A DNA stretch of 44,647 bases from a virus, in IMG/VR virus record IMGVR_UViG_3300021185_002914, positions 1 to 44,647 of that record. One strand, 5' to 3'. How positions within the stretch are numbered: position 1 is the first letter of the stretch; each line of letters starts with the position of its first letter. Positions 6,002-12,703 of the stretch are shown here, in pieces. A program made the translations under genes and the position numbers. A model generated the notes under the pieces. The model saw nothing but the letters and a program-made list of their open reading frames with translations. It did not search any database and was not told the origin of the DNA.

Positions 6002-6224
6002 AGCCCGAGCGGCTAAGGCTAAGCGGGATTTGCAATATGCGAATTCACCAGCACGTAAGAAAAAACGAGCAGATAGCCAAAAGAAACGTAGAGCTGCAAA
6101 GAAGGCGGGTAGATCTCTGACCAATAAAGATTACGATCATAAAGACCGAAAATTTAAAAGCGTAAAAGCAAACCGCGGAAACGACGGTAAAGGAACAAAA
6201 ATAGAAGGTAAAAGAAAATATTAA
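5979..6224 (+). CDS. HNH-derived-looking basic protein, 81 aa
   Basis: The pattern Y-A-N-S-P-A-R-K-K-K-R-A-D-S-Q-K-K-R-R-A-A-K-K-A-G followed by K-D-Y-D-H-K-D and N-R-G-N-D-G is one I associate with short phage proteins that look like relics of HNH-type sequences. Only the D-H core remains of a nuclease motif, so enzymatic activity is unlikely. The first half is extremely basic. It overlaps the end of the preceding membrane-protein gene by 23 bases. Confidence 0.65.
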   Translation: MSQKLTLKARAAKAKRDLQYANSPARKKKRADSQKKRRAAKKAGRSLTNKDYDHKDRKFKSVKANRGNDGKGTKIEGKRKY

Positions 6225-6227
6225 ATT

Positions 6228-7034
6228 ATGAGCAAAGCAAACAAATACCTAAAAGAGCAAAAAGCTAAAAAGAAACAACGTGCAACACAAGCATTTCGTG
6301 AAGGTAAAGGAAGAATTAAAGAAGACAGCAGTGCGAAGCGTGAAGCCAGAGGTGTTAATAGTGGACTAGGAACAGGAGGCGAAGGTAAAGTAGCAGGTTC
6401 AGCGGGTACTAGAGGTATCAAATCAACAAGAGGAGGTAACACAACACGTGTGGTTACAGAAAAAGGAGCAAATGCTATTAAAAAGAAAGGATTAGTAGAT
6501 AAAAGCTCTAAACTTAAAAATACCGGTCGCTTGGTAAAAAAAGCAGATGGTACGTTAAGCTCTACTACACGCCCAAAGGCAAAATCAGTAGTAGCAAAGA
6601 AAAAGAAAGAGAAGGCTAAAAATAAAGAACCATTAAATTACGGAACACCTATGAACTATTCAATGAAACCCGGCTCAAGAGAAAAAGATTCTCCTGGCGC
6701 ATTTAGAGATACTGCTATAAACAAATATATGGGATCGGGCATTAATTACGGAACCGAAGGAGATGCTCCACTAAATGATGGGCATGATAAAAAACGTAAG
6801 TTAGGTACAGAAGGAATGACTGCTGACCAAAAAGTAGCTTATTACAAAAAGCAGAGCGAAAATATGAAGAAGAAAAAATCATCTTCTAATAAAGCTCCAC
6901 GCGGTCCTCAAAATATTAGTGCAGGTGGTGTAAAAGGTCGTGCTACAATTAAAGGTCAATACGAAAAAAATACAGACTTATTAGAAGAAGGCAAGAAAGT
7001 ATATAAAAAAGTAAAAAAATACTTTAGCTCTTAA
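6228..7034 (+). CDS. Lysine-rich disordered protein, 268 aa
   Basis: Strongly basic, low-complexity protein with Lys clusters throughout (for example around residues 120-136 and 215-222) and Gly/Asn/Tyr segments. Y-G-T-P-M-N-Y-S-M and I-N-Y-G-T-E suggest a short repeated 'NYGT' element (about residues 138 and 172). It probably binds DNA or another polyanion and could be virion-packaged, but no family is recognised. It abuts the next gene with a one-base stop/start overlap. Confidence 0.6.
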   Translation: MSKANKYLKEQKAKKKQRATQAFREGKGRIKEDSSAKREARGVNSGLGTGGEGKVAGSAGTRGIKSTRGGNTTRVVTEKGANAIKKKGLVDKSSKLKNTGRLVKKADGTLSSTTRPKAKSVVAKKKKEKAKNKEPLNYGTPMNYSMKPGSREKDSPGAFRDTAINKYMGSGINYGTEGDAPLNDGHDKKRKLGTEGMTADQKVAYYKKQSENMKKKKSSSNKAPRGPQNISAGGVKGRATIKGQYEKNTDLLEEGKKVYKKVKKYFSS

Positions 7035-7330
7035 TGCCTATTAAAAAAAGAAAACCAGCTCCTTCTCGCAAAAAGTCATTAGGCTATTATGCGAAGGTTA
7101 AGAAGGGCGGTGGCGCAGGTAAAAAAGCCGGAGGCGGTATGACTGCTAAAGGTGTTAAAGCTTATAAAAAAGCTAATCCTGGTAGTAAGCTTAAAACAGC
7201 TGTTACTACACCACCTTCTAAATTAAAAAAGGGCAGTAAAGCTGCTAAGCGAAGAAAATCATTTTGCGCACGTTCAAAAAGCTGGACCTCAGAAAGAGGA
7301 AGAGCAGCACGTCGTAAATGGAATTGCTAA
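7034..7330 (+). CDS. DUF6321-like basic protein, 98 aa
   Basis: Recognisable pattern G-G-G-M-T-A-K-G-V-K-A-Y-K-K-A-N-P-G-S-K-L-K (about residues 34-55) followed by R-R-K-S-F-C-A-R-S-K-S-W (75-86) and the C-terminal R-K-W-N-C. I know this from small phage proteins classed around DUF6321, function unknown. Two Cys flank the C-terminal part. The leader of the next gene (groEL-like) contains a short AAATT-type tandem repeat (7334-7358). Confidence 0.7.
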   Translation: MPIKKRKPAPSRKKSLGYYAKVKKGGGAGKKAGGGMTAKGVKAYKKANPGSKLKTAVTTPPSKLKKGSKAAKRRKSFCARSKSWTSERGRAARRKWNC

Positions 7331-7361
7331 AATAAAATTAAATTAAATTAAATACAATTAA

Positions 7362-8939
7362 ATGACACAATTTGGCGGACCAAAGCTCGTTAAGAAAACA
7401 TATTTTAAAGACGAAGCTAAAAGCAAATTAATTAAAGGAATAGAAAAGATAGCAGATGCCGTTGGCTCTACATTAGGAGCTAGCGGTAAAACTGTAATAT
7501 TAGAAGACGACTTCGGTGGTCCTCACGTAACTAAAGATGGTGTTACTGTAGCCAACAGTATATTACTTCAAGATCCAGTTGAAAACTTAGCTGTATCTAT
7601 GATGAAGCAAGCTGCGCAGAACACGGCATCAGTTGCCGGTGATGGAACCACAACGTCAATAGTACTTACTAAAGCTATTATAGATTCTTATTTTAAATTA
7701 GAAGGTAACAAGTTTTCCTTCAGAGACATTAAGTCTGGTATTAATAAGTTATCTAGTGTTGTTGTAGATGAGCTAACTAAAAGAGCACTACAAGTGGATG
7801 ATAAGATGTTACACGACGTTTCTATTATATCTGCTAACAACGATCACGATCTAGGAAACTTAATTACACAAGCCTTTTTAAATGCAGGTGATAATGGTAT
7901 TGTTACCATGGAAACATCACCTACTAATGATACTTACATTGATTCTGTAGAAGGAACTAAAATAGGTAGCACCTCAAAATCTCCTCACTTCCATACTAAC
8001 AAAGAAAAAGAAGTTAGCGAGCTAGAAAATCCTTTGATTTTTATGAGTGCTTCTAGTATACCTAATGTAAGAAAAATTCAAGACATCTTGGAGTATGCTA
8101 TTAAGACCAATAGATCCATACTCCTTATTGCACCTTTAGAATCGCAGCCATTAACTGCGTTAGCTATGAATAAAGTAAAGGGCAATATTAAGGTCAATGT
8201 TGTTGAACCTCCTAGTTTCGGTCTAAAACGTAAAGATATATTGGAGGATCTCGCATTGCTTGTCGGAGCGAAAGTATTTGATGAGTCACTTGGTGATTCT
8301 ATTGATGCTATCACCACTGACATGTTAGGGTCGGCTGATAAAGCCATTTCAGATAAAGATGGTACTGTACTTGTTGTGTCAGAAAAAAGTGACGAAGTAC
8401 AAGAGCGTATTGATTATTTAAAAACTGAACTTGAGAAAGAAGATCATTTTGTTACTACAAAACATTTAAATGATCGCTTAGCTTTATTATCAGGAGGTGT
8501 ATCTGTAATTTATGTAGGTGCGGCAACTGAGGTAGAACTAAAAGAAAAACAAGACAGAGTAGATGATGCTATACACGCAGTTCGTGCGGCTAAGAAAGAA
8601 GGAATACTACCAGGTGGTGGTTCTGCTTTAGCTTATGCGGCAACAGCGGATTGGAAGTTAGAATTAAACCAAGGCGAGCTTAAGGGTGTAGATATACTAA
8701 AAGACGCGTTGGTTGCGCCATTTACAAAAATATTAGATAACGCTGGCTTATCTCCAAAATCTTATACACTAGATGGTTGGGGCATTGGCGTAGACGTAAA
8801 CTGCGGTTGTCAAAAAGTAATGATAGACATGGGTATTATAGACCCATTGCTAGTTACTAAGACAGCACTCAGTAGTGCTATTTCAGTAGCAACAACAATT
8901 TTATCAACAGAATGTGTAGTAAGTAACGTGAGAGAATAA
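7362..8939 (+). CDS. groEL: Phage-encoded chaperonin, GroEL-like, 525 aa
   Basis: Full-length group I chaperonin. ATPase residues equivalent to E. coli Asp52, Asp87 and Asp398 are present as Asp59 (V-T-K-D-G-V-T-V), Asp94 (V-A-G-D-G-T-T-T-S) and Asp402 (R-V-D-D-A-I-H-A-V-R-A-A), followed by G-I-L-P-G-G-G-S-A-L. The apical region (N-V-R-K-I-Q-D-I-L to S-F-G-L-K-R-K-D-I-L-E-D) aligns with the GroEL substrate- and GroES-binding surface. It is divergent: the usual TLGPKGRNV is TLGASGKTV, and the GGM tail is missing (525 against 548 residues). It sits one base ahead of its GroES partner. It probably folds phage virion proteins such as the capsid protein. Enzymatic competence is inferred from residues only. 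Confidence 0.93.
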   Translation: MTQFGGPKLVKKTYFKDEAKSKLIKGIEKIADAVGSTLGASGKTVILEDDFGGPHVTKDGVTVANSILLQDPVENLAVSMMKQAAQNTASVAGDGTTTSIVLTKAIIDSYFKLEGNKFSFRDIKSGINKLSSVVVDELTKRALQVDDKMLHDVSIISANNDHDLGNLITQAFLNAGDNGIVTMETSPTNDTYIDSVEGTKIGSTSKSPHFHTNKEKEVSELENPLIFMSASSIPNVRKIQDILEYAIKTNRSILLIAPLESQPLTALAMNKVKGNIKVNVVEPPSFGLKRKDILEDLALLVGAKVFDESLGDSIDAITTDMLGSADKAISDKDGTVLVVSEKSDEVQERIDYLKTELEKEDHFVTTKHLNDRLALLSGGVSVIYVGAATEVELKEKQDRVDDAIHAVRAAKKEGILPGGGSALAYAATADWKLELNQGELKGVDILKDALVAPFTKILDNAGLSPKSYTLDGWGIGVDVNCGCQKVMIDMGIIDPLLVTKTALSSAISVATTILSTECVVSNVRE

Positions 8940-9193
8940 TGAAAGCTATAGGTAATTATATTATATTAAAAGAAATTTTAGAACAATCTAAGAAAACAGC
9001 AGGTGGTTTAGAACTTGCTGAAAAACATAGAGAAGACATAAGATACAGACAAGGCCGGGTAATTTCATCCGGTCCTAGTCAATTAGAAAAAGATCAAGTT
9101 ATATTGTTTGATAGAGTAGCAGGCCATCAAATTGAACAAGGCAACGATATATATAAGGTTATTATGTTGAGAGACGTAGTGGCTATTGTATAA
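8939..9193 (+). CDS. groES: Phage-encoded co-chaperonin, GroES-like, 84 aa
   Basis: Cpn10 fold by pattern: I-G-N-Y-I-I-L-K-E start, mobile-loop-like segment with K-K-T-A-G-G-L-E-L (about residues 18-26, compare the S-A-G-G-I-V-L of GroES), G-R-V-I-S-S-G (38-44), and the closing V-I-M-L-R-D-V-V-A-I-V. It is shorter than the usual 95-97 residues, with a reduced roof loop. Its start overlaps the groEL-like stop by one base (TAATG), and its stop overlaps the next gene, so it is co-translated with its partner. It should cap the GroEL-like ring. The E. coli precedent is T4 gp31, which replaces host GroES; here both partners are carried. Confidence 0.88.
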   Translation: MKAIGNYIILKEILEQSKKTAGGLELAEKHREDIRYRQGRVISSGPSQLEKDQVILFDRVAGHQIEQGNDIYKVIMLRDVVAIV

Positions 9194-9642
9194 TGGATAG
9201 AAGCGACTTCGCACAGCGAGGCGAGCTAAAAGTTGATTTTTTAAAATACTATAGACTTGTATCAAGATGGGCCTGCACAAACTACGATTTAGGTGTTGCT
9301 GATTTAGAATTATTATTTTACTTAGATCCTATTAAATATTTTACAATAGAAGATTTTAAAGAAGGCACTTTATATTACTCTTGGGATAAAGAACGTTTTT
9401 ATAGACTTCAAAGAAATGGGTGGATTGAAAAAATACACAAAGGAGTTGGAAGGCGAGGCGATCACAATAAATATAAAGTAAGCCAAAAAGGTAAATTATT
9501 AATAAATAGAATATATAGAATATTAATAAACGAAGAGGATCTACCCGAATCAGCAAAGCGCAATAAAATAATGAAGCGCAATAGATATATAGATAAAGTA
9601 TATAGTCAAGCAATTAAAAAATTTAACAACCAAAAAAAATAA
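9193..9642 (+). CDS. Winged-helix DNA-binding-like protein, 149 aa
   Basis: Residues about 25-110 read as a MarR-type winged helix: a helical segment ending D-L-E-L-L-F-Y-L, a recognition-like stretch with D-K-E-R-F-Y-R-L-Q-R-N-G-W-I-E-K-I (69-85), a basic wing (G-R-R-G-D-H-N-K-Y-K-V-S) and a following helix. The C-terminal 40 residues are strongly basic. It overlaps groES by one base, so it is made together with the chaperonin pair. It could regulate the late genes or act in the virion; the sequence does not say which. Confidence 0.65.
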   Translation: MDRSDFAQRGELKVDFLKYYRLVSRWACTNYDLGVADLELLFYLDPIKYFTIEDFKEGTLYYSWDKERFYRLQRNGWIEKIHKGVGRRGDHNKYKVSQKGKLLINRIYRILINEEDLPESAKRNKIMKRNRYIDKVYSQAIKKFNNQKK

Positions 9643-9645
9643 AAC

Positions 9646-10011
9646 ATGGGATTTTTAGCTATAACTCCATCAGTTAACGGTACTACAGGTGAAATAACTT
9701 ATACTTCAGCTGCACCATCGGCAGGTGTTAAAATCACAGGTGTGGTTTTACGCCCGTTTATGACTAATGGACCAAATCAAAATACAAACGGAACATACGA
9801 TACAAATGTGGCAAACTTAGTATATGATGTAAAGGTACGACCTAACAGTGTTACAGCTGTAATGACAGTAACCCCAACAGGGGCTAGTGCACCTTCTTAC
9901 CCAATCATAATCTTTAAAACGCCTGAAGGTATCGCTCAAGAATACAAATATACAGCTGGTGACACTATTACAGTAAATGGTGTAGTTGAAGCATTAATAA
10001 CAGACGCATAG
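9646..10011 (+). CDS. Small beta-rich structural protein, 121 aa
   Basis: Thr/Val/Ala/Gly-rich protein with alternating strand pattern and no helices of note, as in phage decoration or fibre-accessory proteins. It includes V-T-A-V-M-T-V-T-P-T and a C-terminal G-D-T-I-T-V-N-G-V-V-E-A. It opens the long fibre locus. No family recognised. Confidence 0.6.
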   Translation: MGFLAITPSVNGTTGEITYTSAAPSAGVKITGVVLRPFMTNGPNQNTNGTYDTNVANLVYDVKVRPNSVTAVMTVTPTGASAPSYPIIIFKTPEGIAQEYKYTAGDTITVNGVVEALITDA

Positions 10012-10015
10012 TACG

Positions 10016-10165
10016 ATGAAAAACGAAAAGCACTTATATAAAGGGTTACCCGGCATTGATACAAAAGGATGCGACTGTGGTAGTGGTAAAAATTGTGATT
10101 GCAATAAACCAATAACTCAAAGAGTAAAAAATAGTAGTAACGGGACTTTATTAAAAAATAAATAA
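10016..10165 (+). CDS. Small Cys-rich peptide, 49 aa
   Basis: ATG 10016-10018 lies four bases after the previous stop, and TAA is at 10163-10165. The product carries C-D-C-G-S-G-K-N-C-D-C (residues 19-29), four Cys in two CxC pairs, flanked by polar, basic segments. The pattern suggests binding of zinc, iron or copper, or redox-active thiols, but too little is present to name a fold. It fills the gap between two fibre-locus genes exactly. Confidence 0.6.
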   Translation: MKNEKHLYKGLPGIDTKGCDCGSGKNCDCNKPITQRVKNSSNGTLLKNK

Positions 10166-10167
10166 TT

Positions 10168-12189
10168 ATGGCAAGAATCAGTACATATACCATTGACTCA
10201 TTAGTTGAAGGTAGTGATAAACTTTTGGGTACTGATGCAAATTCAAGTTCCGCATTAGCTACCAAAAATTATACGATAGACAGCCTAAAGTCTTATATAC
10301 TTGGCAATCAGCCATCTATTAATAACATACCAGATTATGTTCCTTTAGGCTTTTTCCTTTCTGTAAATAGAGAAGGAACTGCGTACGAAAAAGCGCAGGT
10401 TAGAACATTAGCTGGATCTGTATTAACTAATGTTGTTTTAAAAAGCAGCACAGTAAATACAGGCTCAGAAATATATTTAAATACTCTTGGTAATGGCCAA
10501 GTGTTTTTAATTATAAGAGATTACAATGACGGTCAGTTTGGATTAGACTACGATTTTCAGGCATTTGCTGACAACTCCGCTACATTTACAGGAGTTTTAG
10601 CTGGTGACACATTTACTGGTACAATAACTTCTTTTAACGCTGGATCATTCCTTACAGATTCACCAGAAGCTAATTTTAGTAAATATGTTAATAACGGAAA
10701 TAACAAATATACTGAATGGTGTTTTAATGTTACATTAGGAGAAACTTATACAGGAGGTAAAGTTGCTTTTTCTGAGTTTACATTTTTAACAGGTGTTCAG
10801 CAAGTTAAAACACAAATAGTAGGAGACTTAGAAGTTAGTAAAGAATTTGTAGTAAATAATATAGACTTAGGAGGCAATTTAAATATAAAAACCTCAGCTC
10901 AATCAATTACTTTTGGAGATACTGCGCCTAACGTTAAATTAAGTACAGACGGTACAAATTTAACTGTTACAGGGGCTGGCTCTAATCTAGTTGCAAATTC
11001 TACGACATTTTCTGCTAATACAACAGCGCCTGAATTTCATGCGCTAAATGCAAACAGCACTAAATCAGTATTGTCTTCAACAGGCGTCCAATTAAAAGAT
11101 GCTTCAGGCAATGATATAGACAATCAAGTTGCAGGTAATATATCTCAGGGTACTTTAAGTAATGAAGGGTATTTAACATCATTAAAAGTAGATAATAAAT
11201 ATTTTAGTCTACCAGCTTTGTCATCGGGTGTAGCAGAAGCTATTCCGGGACTCACAGAAGTGCTTGCGGGACCTCCAACTGGTATTACGCCAGGTAGATT
11301 TTTCTATGCAACACAGAACGCTGCAGGAGCTTTGTTTTCAGCGGCCACATCTCCAGCTTCATTGAGTAGCGCCCCTTCTGTTACAGCGGGGACTACATCA
11401 TTTACAGTTGCATCTGGTGATAGAACAGACTTTCAAAATACATTTGAAAATATACCTTCGGGTAAGAAGTTATATTTTGTAAGTAGTACGTACACCGCAG
11501 CATTTCCTTCAGCAGGAGGTCAGATGTTAGACAACTCTATAGACATGTACTTAGTTGTTGCTTATGATACCGGAACTAATGTTTTAACATTTGGTAGACA
11601 AGGTTACGGTACTATGAATTTGCATACCAGTACGTTTAATATAGATTCTGAGGTTGTAAAGCTTAATTCAATACCGCAGGCTACTAAAACAAACTTTGTG
11701 TTTTTAGATCCTGCAACAAATGCGTTATCTCACAATCCTTTAAGCGTATTAGGAAGTGCTAATGGTGCTAGATATACGTATGGAGGTAATACAGATGTTC
11801 CATTAGTAAGTATAGACTTTGGTAATTTACAAACAGTAGCTGGTTCTAACGGACAAGTTGTTTTAAATCAAGGTTATGCATTTGGAGGCGCTTTGTCTAC
11901 GAATACTACCGTAGAAAACTTTAAGCATTATATATTAGATGGTATTACAGCCGATAGAACAGTTACATTACCAGCAGGCTCTGCAGGCGATACAGTTAGA
12001 TTTACTAATATGTCATCGCTAGATTCTTCTGGTAGTTATTCCGCATCATCATATGTATGGACAATAAATCCTAATGGATCAGAAAAAATAATGAGATCAA
12101 CAACTTTAGTGTTAGATGAATCAACAGCTTCTTTTGAACTGTTTTATTCTAACGCAGCTAATGGTTGGATCGTAAACGGAATTAACTAA
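10168..12189 (+). CDS. Tail-fibre protein with modular anchor, 673 aa
   Basis: N-terminal anchor M-A-R-I-S-T-Y-T-I-D-S-L-V-E-G-S-D-K-L-L-G-T-D (residues 1-23) parallels that of the 239-aa protein at 15864. The body is Ser/Thr/Asn/Gly-rich beta repeat, including N-L-N-I-K-T-S-A-Q-S-I-T-F and a long segment with 'SSTGVQLKDASGN'. The C-terminal domain (about residues 580-673) ends A-S-F-E-L-F-Y-S-N-A-A-N-G-W-I-V-N-G, much like the C-terminus of the 620-aa fibre at 17563. It is probably a trimeric receptor-binding or fibre protein. It overlaps the next gene by one base. Confidence 0.75.
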   Translation: MARISTYTIDSLVEGSDKLLGTDANSSSALATKNYTIDSLKSYILGNQPSINNIPDYVPLGFFLSVNREGTAYEKAQVRTLAGSVLTNVVLKSSTVNTGSEIYLNTLGNGQVFLIIRDYNDGQFGLDYDFQAFADNSATFTGVLAGDTFTGTITSFNAGSFLTDSPEANFSKYVNNGNNKYTEWCFNVTLGETYTGGKVAFSEFTFLTGVQQVKTQIVGDLEVSKEFVVNNIDLGGNLNIKTSAQSITFGDTAPNVKLSTDGTNLTVTGAGSNLVANSTTFSANTTAPEFHALNANSTKSVLSSTGVQLKDASGNDIDNQVAGNISQGTLSNEGYLTSLKVDNKYFSLPALSSGVAEAIPGLTEVLAGPPTGITPGRFFYATQNAAGALFSAATSPASLSSAPSVTAGTTSFTVASGDRTDFQNTFENIPSGKKLYFVSSTYTAAFPSAGGQMLDNSIDMYLVVAYDTGTNVLTFGRQGYGTMNLHTSTFNIDSEVVKLNSIPQATKTNFVFLDPATNALSHNPLSVLGSANGARYTYGGNTDVPLVSIDFGNLQTVAGSNGQVVLNQGYAFGGALSTNTTVENFKHYILDGITADRTVTLPAGSAGDTVRFTNMSSLDSSGSYSASSYVWTINPNGSEKIMRSTTLVLDESTASFELFYSNAANGWIVNGIN

Positions 12190-12500
12190 TGGGACTTACA
12201 ATAGAGCTACCAAGCGCTGGACTTCTAGGAATTGCCGGCGCTCAAGCCTTTCAAATATCAAGCAATACTACTTTATCAGATAATAGTATATATGTATTAG
12301 ATGGATCCAATAACTTTACTATAACACTTCCAGCTGCTCCTGCAGATGGATCAACTATATTAGTTAAAAGAATTGGAACTGCAACTATCACAGTAGCTGC
12401 TGCTTTAATAGAAGGGTCATCGCAATCATTGACTATAACTAATAATCAACCAATAAGATTTACACATATAAACTCTTCTGTTGGTTACTTAATGACATAA
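12189..12500 (+). CDS. Small fibre-type beta domain protein, 103 aa
   Basis: A free-standing copy of the C-terminal domain type found at the ends of the large fibres (pattern Y-V-L-D-G-S-N-N-F-T-I-T-L-P-A-A-P-A-D-G-S-T-I-L-V-K-R, residues about 37-63, compare R-T-V-T-L-P-A-G-S-A-G-D-T-V-R-F in the gene upstream). It has no anchor, so it may be a fibre tip, a decoration protein or a remnant of fibre shuffling. Its start overlaps the preceding stop. Confidence 0.6.
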   Translation: MGLTIELPSAGLLGIAGAQAFQISSNTTLSDNSIYVLDGSNNFTITLPAAPADGSTILVKRIGTATITVAAALIEGSSQSLTITNNQPIRFTHINSSVGYLMT

Positions 12501-12502
12501 TT

Positions 12503-12703
12503 ATGGCAGATTCAAAAACATTTTATCCAGGTGGTCTTGATGTAAAACCAGTAGATTTTACAACTAATGCCGATCAGGTGGATTATTTATTACATGACGG
12601 GTCTTCTCAAACTCCTACTACAGGTTTTAAATTTTGGGTTGGACCGGAAGCTAACGCACCATCATCAAGAGATGGATCAACATTATATATATTTACTAGC
12701 TAA
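12503..12703 (+). CDS. Small protein of the fibre locus, 66 aa
   Basis: Acidic, aromatic peptide with G-F-K-F-W-V-G-P-E-A-N-A-P-S-S-R-D-G-S-T-L-Y-I-F. The last segment resembles strand-turn-strand ends of phage fibre domains. The gene sits between stop/start overlaps on both sides (12500 and 12703), so it is part of a coupled string. Probably a virion component; family not recognised. Confidence 0.6.
   Translation: MADSKTFYPGGLDVKPVDFTTNADQVDYLLHDGSSQTPTTGFKFWVGPEANAPSSRDGSTLYIFTS

Noticed and set aside
5979-6224. Active HNH endonuclease
   Set aside because: Only a D-H pair resembles the HNH core; the zinc Cys pairs and second His/Asn are missing, so it is described as a basic protein only.
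7334-7358. Short tandem AAATT-type repeat before the groEL-like gene
   Set aside because: Too short and simple to separate from ordinary A/T-rich leader sequence.
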